Source: Anaerolineae bacterium
GTDB lineage: Bacteria > Chloroflexota > Anaerolineae > UBA1429
Length of the DNA: 12,507 nt
Direction: 5' to 3'
Assembly (NCBI GenBank): GCA_007118555.1
Contig: SKRJ01000419.1
Coordinates: 1-12,507, forward strand
Shown here: positions 1 through 6,818 of the stretch, piece by piece
Numbering within the stretch: the stretch's first letter is position 1
Layout of the letters: each line of letters begins with the position of its first letter
Program-made: the position numbers and the translations under genes
The notes under the pieces: model-generated
The model's database searches: none
Told to the model about the DNA's origin: nothing
Seen by the model: only the letters and a program-made list of their open reading frames with translations

Positions 1-77
1 AGCCCGAGGTGGCGTTAGAGCAGGGGCTCTTGCGCACCATCGCCTACTTTCAGCAGCGTGCTGCGAGCGCAGGCTGA
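1..77 (+). CDS. 3' end of an NAD-dependent sugar epimerase/decarboxylase-type (SDR) protein, partial
   Basis: Only the last ~24 codons are present; the gene enters from the left edge and stops with TGA at 75-77. The readable tail is PEVALEQGLLRTIAYFQQ plus six residues. This resembles the conserved C-terminus of extended short-chain dehydrogenases such as UDP-glucuronate decarboxylase and dTDP-glucose 4,6-dehydratase, where a 'P-x-V-x-L-E-x-G-L-x-x-T-I-x-Y-F' helix closes the protein. These enzymes make nucleotide sugars for surface polysaccharides, which fits the three downstream genes. The reading frame is open to the edge. The tail is too short to tell which member of the family this is, and the assignment rests on this C-terminal pattern alone. 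Confidence 0.6.
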   Translation, partial: PEVALEQGLLRTIAYFQQRAASAG

Positions 78-104
78 TATGGTTCCCGCCAGAGGCCGGT
101 TGCC

Positions 105-1619
105 ATGACGCCCACGATGGCGCAATCTCGCCCATCCCGGCTCACGTCCCGCTCGGCGGCCGCCTGGATCGAGACGCTGGTGGCTCTCGTTCTGCTGCTG
201 GCGCTGGGCGTCTTTTTGGCGCGGGCGCCCCTGACCTGGGGCCTGCTCCTGATCGGCGGCGCTGCCGGGGGCATGCTGCTGCTGCGCCGCCCGACCCTGG
301 GCCTGTATGCGCTGGCCTTCGCCGTGCCCTTTGGCTCGCTGCGCACCCTCAGCGTGGGCGGCCTGAGCGCCAACCTCGCCCAACTGGTGCTGGCCGCGTT
401 CTTGGCGGCGTGGGCGCTGCAGGCCCTGGCGTACCGCGACCTGCGCGTGGGCCGCTCGCGCTTTGTGTTGGCCCTGGCGGCGTGGGTGGGGGTGATGGCC
501 CTCTCGCTGCTGCGCGCCCAGGACCTGCCCGCCGCCCTCACCGAGCTGCTCAAGTGGGTCCAGGTCACCCTCCTGTTCCTCTATGTGGCGGGACGTGTCG
601 GCTGGGGCGAGCGCCGCTGGATGGTCGTCTTCCTGCTGCTGGGCGGCCTGGCCCAGGGGCTCCTGGGCATCTACCAGTTCCTGTTTCGGGTGGGGCCGCG
701 CGGGTTCCTGCTCATGGGCCAGTTCATGCGCGCCTATGGGACCTTTGGCCAACCCAACCCCTACGGCGGCTACCTGGGTCTGCTGCTGCCCCTGGCGTAT
801 AGCTATGCACTAATCCACTGGCGCGCCTGGCTGCGCCCGGTGGGGCGCCTGACGCTGGCAGAGCGGCTGCTCTGGCCCCTGGCGGCGGGCGCCACGGCGG
901 TCATGACGGCGGCCTTGATCATGAGCTGGTCGCGGGGGGCGCTGGTGGGGCTGATCGCGGGCGCGGGCCTGGTGCTCCTGGCGCTGGCGCGGCGGGTGTG
1001 GCCCGCCCTGCTGGGCGTGGGGCTGGTGCTGCTGGTGACCCTGCCCCTCTGGGAACCCCTGGCGCCGGTTTCCTATCTGGCCCGCCTGGACAACACCACC
1101 GCCTATTTGGGGCAGGATCTGGCCCTGGTCGAGATCGACGATGACAACTTTGCCATCATCGAGCGGCTGGCACACTGGGACGCCGCCTGGCAGATGTTCT
1201 CGCGCCACCCCTGGCTGGGCGTCGGCATTGGGCAATACGCCGTCGAGTACCCGGCGGTGGCGCTGCCCCGCTGGCAGGACCCCCTGGGCCATGCGCACAA
1301 CTATTACCTGCATGCCCTGGCCGAGACCGGGCTGCTGGGCCTGGCGGCGCACCTGACGGTGCTGCTGGCAGCCGTGGTGATGGCGTGGCGGCGCACCCGC
1401 AGCGCCGGGCTCTGGCCGCGTGCCCTGGGCCTGGGCGCGCTGGGCCTGCTGGGGCACCTGATGGCCCACAGCCTGGTGGACAATCTCTATGTGCAAGAGA
1501 TCTATTTGCTGATTGCCATAATCCTGGGTATGCTCCTAGTTCCGTTGCCATCAACGCCTGACGTTCAAGCTCCGCTGGCATCACAACCGGCCATGCAATC
1601 ATGTGTGAACGAAACATGA
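105..1619 (+). CDS. O-antigen ligase / Wzy-type polymerase family membrane protein
   Basis: This is a 504-residue, very hydrophobic protein with roughly a dozen predicted membrane segments. A long periplasmic-type loop at about residues 325-400 separates the last group of helices. The loop holds the family hallmarks: an 'ERLAHWDAAWQMFSRHPWLG' stretch followed by 'GVGIGQY', then H396-A-H398-N399 with 'LAETGLLGL' just after. This is the layout of the Wzy_C domain of O-antigen ligases (WaaL) and O-antigen polymerases, which use undecaprenyl-linked sugar chains at the membrane. An AGAGG at 91-95, nine bases upstream, supports the ATG at 105; an in-frame ATG at 117 is an alternative. It lies 27 bases after the sugar epimerase fragment and overlaps the GtrA gene by 4 bases. 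Ligase and polymerase cannot be told apart by sequence; bicarbonate-transporter-like or exopolysaccharide-export relatives of the fold are also possible. Confidence 0.8.
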   Translation: MTPTMAQSRPSRLTSRSAAAWIETLVALVLLLALGVFLARAPLTWGLLLIGGAAGGMLLLRRPTLGLYALAFAVPFGSLRTLSVGGLSANLAQLVLAAFLAAWALQALAYRDLRVGRSRFVLALAAWVGVMALSLLRAQDLPAALTELLKWVQVTLLFLYVAGRVGWGERRWMVVFLLLGGLAQGLLGIYQFLFRVGPRGFLLMGQFMRAYGTFGQPNPYGGYLGLLLPLAYSYALIHWRAWLRPVGRLTLAERLLWPLAAGATAVMTAALIMSWSRGALVGLIAGAGLVLLALARRVWPALLGVGLVLLVTLPLWEPLAPVSYLARLDNTTAYLGQDLALVEIDDDNFAIIERLAHWDAAWQMFSRHPWLGVGIGQYAVEYPAVALPRWQDPLGHAHNYYLHALAETGLLGLAAHLTVLLAAVVMAWRRTRSAGLWPRALGLGALGLLGHLMAHSLVDNLYVQEIYLLIAIILGMLLVPLPSTPDVQAPLASQPAMQSCVNET

Positions 1620-2071
1620 CCCAGCTATCGCGCACCCAACAGATACGTCTGCTCCTGAGCAACAACCGCGCCGAGATGGTTCGCTTTGGCAAGTTCAGCG
1701 TGGTGGGCACCATCGGCGCAGCGGTGGACTTTTCGCTGCTCAACCTGGGCATCCAACTCTTGGGCCTGCCCCTCTGGCTGGCCAACACGTTCTCCTTTTT
1801 CGCCGCCGTGCTCAGCAACTTTGTCTGGAACCGCTACTGGACCTATCCCGAGACGCGCAACGACCGCATCGCCCCCCAGTTGGGCCAGTTCCTGCTGGTC
1901 AACATCGCGGGCTACCTGATCAACCAGGCGATCTTTTTGTCGCTCTCTCACTGGGTGTTCGTCGGCTGGGGCGCCTGGGGCTATAATCTGGCCAAGGCCA
2001 TCGCCATCGGCGTGGTGCTCTTTTGGAACTTTGGCGTCAACCGGATCTGGACGTACGGAAAGGTCAAGTGA
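1616..2071 (+). CDS. GtrA-family four-TM membrane protein
   Basis: This is a 151-residue protein with four hydrophobic helices, typical of GtrA/DPMS-like proteins. GtrA members are thought to flip or help present polyprenyl-phosphate-linked sugars. Visible hallmarks are the start of TM1 in 'RFGKFSVVGTIGAAVDF', 'SNFVWNRYWTYP' after TM2, and the closing 'FWNFGVNRIWTYGKVK', where the N-R-x-W-T-Y repeat marks both halves. I chose ATG 1616 because it forms an ATGA overlap with the TGA of the upstream gene (1617-1619), a common sign of translational coupling. An in-frame ATG at 1601 would add five residues. The stop overlaps the next start by one base. Flanking genes are a ligase/polymerase and a glycosyltransferase, so a role in lipid-linked sugar supply is likely; the exact substrate is unknown. 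Confidence 0.86.
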   Translation: MTQLSRTQQIRLLLSNNRAEMVRFGKFSVVGTIGAAVDFSLLNLGIQLLGLPLWLANTFSFFAAVLSNFVWNRYWTYPETRNDRIAPQLGQFLLVNIAGYLINQAIFLSLSHWVFVGWGAWGYNLAKAIAIGVVLFWNFGVNRIWTYGKVK

Positions 2072-3249
2072 TGCGCATCGGCATCGATTATACGGCCGCC
2101 GTGCGGCAGGGGGCCGGCATCGGCCGCTACACCCGCGGCCTGATCCGCGCCCTGGCCAAGATCGACCAAGAGACGCCGTATGTGCTCTTTTCCGCCGGGC
2201 GGGACCCCGATCCGCGCCCCTGGCCCAGCAACTTTGCGCCGCGTCAGGTGCCCCTCAGCGACCGGCACCTCTCTATCGTCTGGCACAGGCTGCGTCTGCC
2301 CCTGCCCATCGATTGGTTCACCGGCCCGCTGGACCTGTTCCACTCGCCCGATTTCGTGCTGCCGCCGGTGCGCCGGGCCCGGACGGTGCTCACCATCCAC
2401 GATCTCTCGTTTTTGCGCTATCCCGAGTGCTTTTCGCCGCCCCTGTTGCGCTATCTGCTGGCGGCGGTGCCCCGCTCGGTGGAGCGGGCCGACCTGGTGC
2501 TGGCCGACTCGGAGAACACCCGGGACGACCTGATCGAGCTTTTGGGCGTGCCCGCGGAGAGCATCCGCGTCGTGTATGCCGGGGTAGAGCCCGAGTTTAC
2601 GCCGCGCCCCCAGGCCGAGGTGCAGGCGGTACGCGAGCGCTATGGCATTCAGCGCCCCTATCTGCTGGGCCTGGGCACCCTGCAACCGCGCAAGAATTTC
2701 CGCCGCCTGATCGAGGCCTATCACCTGCTGCGCGAGGAGCACGACATCCCACACCAGTTGGTCATTGGCGGGGGCCACGGCTGGCTCTACGAGCCAATCA
2801 TGGAGGCCATCGAGCGCCACGGCCTGCAGGAGGACGTGCGGCTGATCGGCTTTTGCGATGACGCCGACCTGCCCGCCCTCTATACCGGCGCCGATCTGTT
2901 CGCCTTTCCCTCGCTCTATGAGGGATTTGGCATCCCTGTGCTCGAGGCCATGGCCTGCGGCACGCCGGTGGTGGCCGCCGACACCTCGTCGTTGCCCGAA
3001 GTGGCCGGCAACGCCGCCCTGCTGGTGCCTCCCACCGACATCGAGGCGCTGGCCCAGGCGCTCTGGCTTGCCCTGGACGACAGCGCCCTGCGCGAGACGC
3101 TGCGCGCCCGGGGGTTCGAGCAGTGCCGACGCTTTACCTGGCACGATTCGGCCCACCGCCTACTAGAGTGCTATGAGGAGCTGCTCGCCGGGGAGGCGCA
3201 GGCGTCGCCGCTGCGTGAACACGGGCTGCCTCACGAATCGGAACAGTAA
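2071..3249 (+). CDS. Glycosyltransferase family 4 (GT-B fold)
   Basis: This 392-residue protein has the two Rossmann-like domains of GT-B retaining glycosyltransferases. The N-terminal domain shows 'GAGIGRYTRGL' (acceptor side), 'LFHSPDFVLPP', 'TIHDLSF' and 'ADSENTRDDL'. The C-terminal donor-binding domain begins with 'LGLGTLQPRKNFRRLIEAY' and contains 'LVIGGG'. It also carries the E-x7-E signature E284-GFGIPVL-E292, followed by 'AMACGTPVVAADTSSLPEVAGNAALLVPP'-type sequence, as in GT4 mannosyl- and related transferases. The ATG at 2071 shares one base with the GtrA stop and is preceded by GGAAAGG (2057-2063), so it is preferred over an upstream in-frame ATG at 2023 inside gtrA. It probably acts in the cytoplasm on a lipid-linked or nucleotide-sugar pathway for surface polysaccharide. 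Sugar specificity cannot be read from the sequence. Confidence 0.92.
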   Translation: MRIGIDYTAAVRQGAGIGRYTRGLIRALAKIDQETPYVLFSAGRDPDPRPWPSNFAPRQVPLSDRHLSIVWHRLRLPLPIDWFTGPLDLFHSPDFVLPPVRRARTVLTIHDLSFLRYPECFSPPLLRYLLAAVPRSVERADLVLADSENTRDDLIELLGVPAESIRVVYAGVEPEFTPRPQAEVQAVRERYGIQRPYLLGLGTLQPRKNFRRLIEAYHLLREEHDIPHQLVIGGGHGWLYEPIMEAIERHGLQEDVRLIGFCDDADLPALYTGADLFAFPSLYEGFGIPVLEAMACGTPVVAADTSSLPEVAGNAALLVPPTDIEALAQALWLALDDSALRETLRARGFEQCRRFTWHDSAHRLLECYEELLAGEAQASPLREHGLPHESEQ

Positions 3250-3309
3250 CTCCCGTTCACGATGCCACAACGAGCCGTACATGAACCACCCGACAGGAGA
3301 GAATGCACC

Positions 3310-4482
3310 ATGATCCAACTGGCCGAACGCATGTCACGCCTGGGTACCGAGTCCGCCTTTCAGGTGCTGGTCAAGGCGCGCGCCCTGGAGGCCCAGGGCC
3401 GGGACGTGATTCACCTGGAGATCGGGGAGCCCGATTTCGACACCCCGCCCAACATCGTCGAGGCGGCCTGCCGGGCCCTGCGCGAGGGCGCCACCCACTA
3501 TACGCCGGCTCAGGGCATCCCCGAGCTGCGCCAGGTGATCGCCGAGCAGCTTGGCGCCCGCCGTGGCCACGCCATGGATCCCGCCCAGATCGTGATCACG
3601 CCGGGGGCCAAGCCGATCATGTTCTACACGCTGCTGGCGTTGGCCGAGCCGGGCCAAGAGGTGATCTATCCTGATCCCGGGTTCCCCATCTACAAGTCGA
3701 TGATCGACTTTGTGGGGGCCAAGGCGGTGCCGCTGCCCCTGCGCGAGTCGCTGGATTTTCGCTTTCAGGTGGACGAGCTGTGCTCGCTGGTCAACGAGCG
3801 CACGGCGCTGATCATCCTGAACTCGCCGCAGAACCCCACCGGCGGCGTGCTGGAGCCGACGGACCTGGAGGCCATCGCCGAGCTGTGCGTGCGCTACGAT
3901 GTGCCCGTGCTCACAGACGAGGTCTATGAGCAGATCATCTATGATGGTGAGTTTCACAGCATCGCGTCCTACCCTGGCATGTCGACCCACGAGCGCAGCA
4001 TCATCTTGCACGGCTTTTCCAAGACCTATGCCATGACCGGCTGGCGTCTGGGGTACGGCGTCATGCCCGAGGCGCTGGCCCAGCAGGTAGAGCGCCTGAT
4101 GGTCAACTCGAACTCGTGCACCAACGCTGCCACCCAGTGGGCGGGGATCGAGGCCCTGACCGGCCCCCAAGAGCCCGTGACCGAGATGGTGGCGGCCTTT
4201 CGGGAGCGCCGCGATGTCATCGTCAGGGGCCTGAACAGCATCCCCGGCATCCAGTGCCGGGTGCCCAAGGGCGCCTTTTACGTGTTCCCGAACATCACCG
4301 AGACGGGGCTCTCCAGCGCCGAGTGCGAGCAGGTGCTGCTGGAGCGGGCGGACGTGGCCACCCTCTCGGGCTCGTCCTTTGGCGGCTATGGCGAGGGGTA
4401 CCTGCGACTCTCTTACGCCAACTCGGTCGAGAACCTGGAAAAGGCCGTGGAGCGCATCCGCCAGACCCTGGCCGACCTGTAG
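3310..4482 (+). CDS. PLP-dependent class I/II aminotransferase (aspartate-aminotransferase-like)
   Basis: This is a 390-residue fold-type I aminotransferase. The cofactor site is complete: N175 in 'NSPQNPTGG', D203 and Y206 in 'TDEVYEQI' (PLP pyridine N and O3' contacts), K238 in 'HGFSKTYAMTGWRLGYG' (Schiff-base lysine), and R366 in 'GYLRLSYA' (substrate alpha-carboxylate). The N-terminal 'EIGEPDFDTPPNIVEAA' is usual for the aspartate/aromatic-type subgroup I-gamma. The start is set by AGGAGAG (3295-3301), eight bases before ATG 3310; an in-frame ATG at 3262 has no such site. It lies 60 bases after the glycosyltransferase without an obvious promoter, so it may be read through from the polysaccharide operon. 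The function need not be related: an amino-sugar aminotransferase of the DegT/AHBA type would look different. Which amino and keto acids it uses cannot be told. Confidence 0.93.
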   Translation: MIQLAERMSRLGTESAFQVLVKARALEAQGRDVIHLEIGEPDFDTPPNIVEAACRALREGATHYTPAQGIPELRQVIAEQLGARRGHAMDPAQIVITPGAKPIMFYTLLALAEPGQEVIYPDPGFPIYKSMIDFVGAKAVPLPLRESLDFRFQVDELCSLVNERTALIILNSPQNPTGGVLEPTDLEAIAELCVRYDVPVLTDEVYEQIIYDGEFHSIASYPGMSTHERSIILHGFSKTYAMTGWRLGYGVMPEALAQQVERLMVNSNSCTNAATQWAGIEALTGPQEPVTEMVAAFRERRDVIVRGLNSIPGIQCRVPKGAFYVFPNITETGLSSAECEQVLLERADVATLSGSSFGGYGEGYLRLSYANSVENLEKAVERIRQTLADL

Positions 4483-4507
4483 CCAAATGTCAAGGAGCGT
4501 CAAACCA

Positions 4508-4538
4508 AAAGAGGACAGAGCCATGCTCTGTCCTCTTT
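4508..4538. terminator. Bidirectional intrinsic terminator between convergent aminotransferase and hpt
   Basis: A perfect 13-bp inverted repeat, 4508-4520 against 4526-4538, encloses a 5-nt loop; C4521-G4525 could add a 14th pair. The stem is A/T at its base and GC-rich inside. Read on the minus strand, the stem runs into TTTTGGTTTG; read on the plus strand it ends CTTTCATATT. It can therefore serve both genes, and better for hpt transcripts. It lies 25 bases after the aminotransferase stop and 11 bases after the hpt stop. Confidence 0.82.
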
Positions 4539-4549
4539 CATATTGTGGG

Positions 4550-5119
4550 TCAGCTATAGACCTCGGGCTTGAGCACGCCGATAAAGGGCAGGTTGCGATA
4601 GCCCTCGGCATAGTCGAGCCCATAGCCCACCACAAACTCGTCGGGGACCTCGAATCCAACATAGTCGATGGCCAACTCCACCTCGCGGCGGTCGGGCTTG
4701 CTGAGCAGCGTACAGACGCGCACGCTGGCCGGCTGGCGCGAATGCAGGTTCTCCAGCAGATAGGCGAGGGTGTGCCCCGTATCGATGATGTCCTCGACCA
4801 CCAGCACATGCCGCCCGCCAATGTCGGCATCGAGATCCTTGAGAATGCGTACCACACCGCTGGAACGGGTGCCATCGCCATAGCTGGAGACGGCCATGAA
4901 ATCGATGGCGTGACGGATGGTCAACTGGCGCGTGAGGTCGGCCAAAAAGAGATAGCCGCCCTTGAGCACGCATACCAGCAGAGGATTCATGTCGTAATAG
5001 TCCTCGGAAAGCTGGGCGCCGAGCTCGCGCACTCGCTGTTGCAGGCACGCCTCGGTGATCAAGACCTCGGCCACATCCTCGACCAATGGGCTATCGTGCG
5101 CCCGGCGCCGGTTCTCCAT
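4550..5119 (-). CDS. hpt: Hypoxanthine phosphoribosyltransferase
   Basis: This 189-residue type I phosphoribosyltransferase is of the usual length for bacterial Hpt. It joins hypoxanthine (or guanine) to PRPP in purine salvage, in the cytoplasm. The PRPP loop is E109-DIIDTG-115 inside 'VLVVEDIIDTGHTL'. Upstream lies 'LLVCVLKGGYLFLADL', the loop that contacts pyrophosphate, then 'IDFMAVSSYGDGTRSSG', the flexible loop region. The C-terminal 'DYVGFEVPDEFVVGYGLDYAEGYRNLPFIGVL' is close to the family norm. The ATG at 5117-5119 has GGAGGG (5125-5130) five bases upstream. The longer open frame to 5221 would overlap the LiaF-like gene and shows no conserved residues. It has its own candidate promoter at 5163-5190 and ends at the shared terminator. 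In some bacteria hpt sits beside tilS and ftsH; that is not the case here. Confidence 0.94.
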   Translation of the reverse strand: MENRRRAHDSPLVEDVAEVLITEACLQQRVRELGAQLSEDYYDMNPLLVCVLKGGYLFLADLTRQLTIRHAIDFMAVSSYGDGTRSSGVVRILKDLDADIGGRHVLVVEDIIDTGHTLAYLLENLHSRQPASVRVCTLLSKPDRREVELAIDYVGFEVPDEFVVGYGLDYAEGYRNLPFIGVLKPEVYS

Positions 5120-5162
5120 GCATGCCCTCCCCCCGATGCGTGCGACCCATCCGGATGGCGCT

Positions 5163-5190
5163 ATTCTAGCCGTTTCCCCTGACCCGGCAA
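5163..5190 (-). promoter_or_regulatory. Candidate sigma70-type promoter for hpt
   Basis: On the minus strand, TTGCCG (5185-5190, four of six matches to TTGACA) and TAGAAT (5163-5168, five of six to TATAAT) are separated by 16 bases. The predicted start would leave a leader of about 37 nt before the hpt ATG. The -10 region lies in GGCTAGAATAG (5161-5171), the same 11 bases as in the promoter of the CYTH-CHAD gene. Confidence 0.5.
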
Positions 5191-5211
5191 GCCCCGGCCT
5201 GTGCGACGCGC

Positions 5212-5745
5212 CTACTCCCAACGCACCTTGACGTCACACACAAAGTAGAGGACGTCCAGACGGAGCCGTTTGCGCGCCATCTCATAGTTCTCGCTCTGGA
5301 GTTGGAGCGGCAAGAGGATGCTATCCTCCGAGCGCTCTTGCCAGCGCACATCGCTGACAAAGGCGTTCGAGGAAAGGTCGACGCCCACATCCTCGGGCAC
5401 GCGGATGTTGATATCGCCCACAAAGCCCATAATGCGCAGGCGCGTCTCGCCCTCGGGCCAGGTGGCCTCTCGCAGATCGAGATTGGTGTCGCCGATGAGG
5501 ACGAGGATCTCTTCATCGCCCACACGCATCTCGCCGTCACGGTTGATCTCGCCGAGCAACCGCTGCGTGATGGTCGTGCCCTCCTCGACCATGCTGGGCC
5601 GCAGTATGATCCAGGCCCCCAGCCCGATAAAGAGCAGTGGCCAGAACAGCCGCCACAGGTTGATCCCCAGTATGTTGCCCAACAGAATGCCCAGACCAAT
5701 GATGACCAGGACCGCTCCAAGCGTCACCTGACCGCGATTTCTCAT
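5212..5745 (-). CDS. LiaF-like two-TM protein with C-terminal beta domain
   Basis: This is a 177-residue protein. Two hydrophobic helices lie at about residues 5-27 and 30-50, with 'WPLLFIGLGAWIILRP' typical of the LiaF/PspC-like transmembrane domain. A soluble C-terminal half contains 'LIGDTNLDL' and 'FVGDINIRVPEDVGVDLSSNAF', a repeating G-D-x-N/I-x-x beta pattern like the C-terminal domain of LiaF (cell-wall-active antibiotic response protein) and related adhesin-like beta-helix domains. In Firmicutes LiaF restrains the LiaSR two-component system, but no sensor kinase or regulator is next to it here, so that role is not implied. ATG 5745 is preferred over GTG 5769 because GGAGAGGAG (5754-5762) lies upstream of it. 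It sits 86 bases after the methyltransferase and 92 bases before hpt. Function is uncertain; a membrane-stress or envelope role is an inference from the fold. Confidence 0.72.
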   Translation of the reverse strand: MRNRGQVTLGAVLVIIGLGILLGNILGINLWRLFWPLLFIGLGAWIILRPSMVEEGTTITQRLLGEINRDGEMRVGDEEILVLIGDTNLDLREATWPEGETRLRIMGFVGDINIRVPEDVGVDLSSNAFVSDVRWQERSEDSILLPLQLQSENYEMARKRLRLDVLYFVCDVKVRWE

Positions 5746-5831
5746 GCGTTCATCTCCTCTCCCTATCACGTCCGTCTACCCTCTGTACGCAACTTTCCCG
5801 CCTGGGGTGCGCCATCGGGGACAATTTGCGC

Positions 5832-6626
5832 TCAATCCACGTGGGCAATCAGCATGCCGCTCTCCTTGGTGATCTGGATGGCGCCCTGAGCCTCGATCTC
5901 GCGCTGGAACAGCGCCTCCAGCGCAGCGCTGCGGGCCGCCAGCGTCCCATCCACGTCCATCGACAGGGCATAGTCTACGAGGGGCTCGATCTCGGTGACC
6001 CGTAGGCTGTCGGAGAAACGATGGCAGGTGATGTGATCAAAGAGCGCCGCGAGCTCCCGCGGCGCGCTCTGCAACGTGAACGCATCGCGCTCCTGTGGGC
6101 GCCATACCGTGGCCCCCGGGGCGACCTGCCGCAGCCAGCCCAGCAGCTCACCCATGTGCCTCTCGCCGATGGTGGTCGCGCAGAGGCGCCCGCCCGGCGC
6201 CAGCACCCGGCGTATCTCGGCCAGGGCCCGGGGCCGGTCGGGCATATGGTACAGGACATGATTGGCGATCACCAGGTCAAACTGGGCCTCGGTAAAGGGC
6301 AGTTGCTGGGCGTCGGCCAGCGCATAGGATGCCGCAGAGACCGAGAGCTGGCCACGGGCCTCGCGCACCATGCCCGCCGAGAGATCGGTGAGGACCACAC
6401 TGCATCCATCTGGGATGGCTCCCCCGCGGCCGAGCCAGAGGCTACCATCGCCGCAGCCCACCTCCAGCACGCGCATACCGGGCCGCAACGCCAGGCGCTC
6501 CCAAACCCAGGCGAACCAGCCAACAGGGCTTGTGCTGAAACGGGCATGCAATGCCGCCCGCACATTCAGGCGACTCGGATCGGTGTACTGTCTCTGCACA
6601 ACGTCACGGTCGCTGGCATCGAGCAT
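5832..6626 (-). CDS. Class I SAM-dependent methyltransferase (Methyltransf_11 type)
   Basis: This 264-residue protein has a Rossmann-like SAM domain at about residues 50-150. Motif I is 'VLEVGCGDG' (53-61), the acidic end of strand 2 is D81 in 'VLTDLSAGM', motif II is 'ADAQQLPF' (104-111), the strand 4 region is 'LVIANHVLYHM' (118-128), and 'LAPGGRL' (142-148) closes the core. The pattern is that of UbiE/COQ5-like small-molecule methyltransferases. The C-terminal ~110 residues are not a pattern I recognise and may set substrate choice. ATG 6626 follows GAGGAGG (6633-6639) at a good spacing. The open frame extends 67 codons further, across a TATAAT promoter and into the divergent gene, so the longer form is unlikely. 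The substrate cannot be inferred from the neighbours. Confidence 0.88.
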   Translation of the reverse strand: MLDASDRDVVQRQYTDPSRLNVRAALHARFSTSPVGWFAWVWERLALRPGMRVLEVGCGDGSLWLGRGGAIPDGCSVVLTDLSAGMVREARGQLSVSAASYALADAQQLPFTEAQFDLVIANHVLYHMPDRPRALAEIRRVLAPGGRLCATTIGERHMGELLGWLRQVAPGATVWRPQERDAFTLQSAPRELAALFDHITCHRFSDSLRVTEIEPLVDYALSMDVDGTLAARSAALEALFQREIEAQGAIQITKESGMLIAHVD

Positions 6627-6668
6627 GTCGTCCTCCTCGAGGCAAGTCAGGAGCATCGGGCACGCGCT

Positions 6669-6697
6669 ATTATAGGCTTGCACCCTTACGCACGCCA
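6669..6697 (-). promoter_or_regulatory. Candidate promoter for the methyltransferase gene
   Basis: On the minus strand a perfect TATAAT (6669-6674) lies about 43 bases before the ATG. The hexamer 17 bases further upstream, TGGCGT (6692-6697), is a poor -35, so the call rests on the -10 and on the divergent layout. The -10 sits in GCCTATAATAG, which matches the hpt promoter element at 9 of 11 bases. Confidence 0.42.
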
Positions 6698-6744
6698 GAG
6701 CAGGGGCATCGCCCTCTCCAGACAGCGCAGGCTTTCGGCGGCCA

Positions 6745-6773
6745 TAGACAGGGCGCCCTGGGCAGGCTAGAAT
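6745..6773 (+). promoter_or_regulatory. Sigma70-type promoter for the CYTH-CHAD / isoprenoid gene pair
   Basis: TAGACA (6745-6750, five of six matches to TTGACA) and TAGAAT (6768-6773, five of six to TATAAT) are separated by exactly 17 bases. Transcription would begin near 6780, giving a leader of about 40 nt to the ATG at 6819. It is back to back with the methyltransferase promoter, with about 70 bases between the two -10 boxes and no overlap of the core elements. Confidence 0.58.
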
Positions 6774-6818
6774 AGGGGTAGCCGCATGACGAATGAGCCC
6801 CTGTGGGAGGGACATGCC

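Noticed and set aside
1981..3156. 391-codon minus-strand open frame opposite the GT4 gene
   Set aside because: The plus-strand product has clear GT4 motifs; the antisense product is rich in G, Q, A and H without a recognisable domain.
3334..4881. 515-codon open frame on the minus strand, antisense to the aminotransferase and continuing into hpt
   Set aside because: It covers an aminotransferase with all catalytic residues on the plus strand and crosses the terminator and part of hpt in another frame. Its composition is the low-complexity shadow typical of GC-rich antisense frames.
5120..5221. 34-codon N-terminal extension of Hpt overlapping the LiaF-like gene
   Set aside because: The 189-residue form has normal family length and a ribosome binding site, and the extension covers the candidate hpt promoter.
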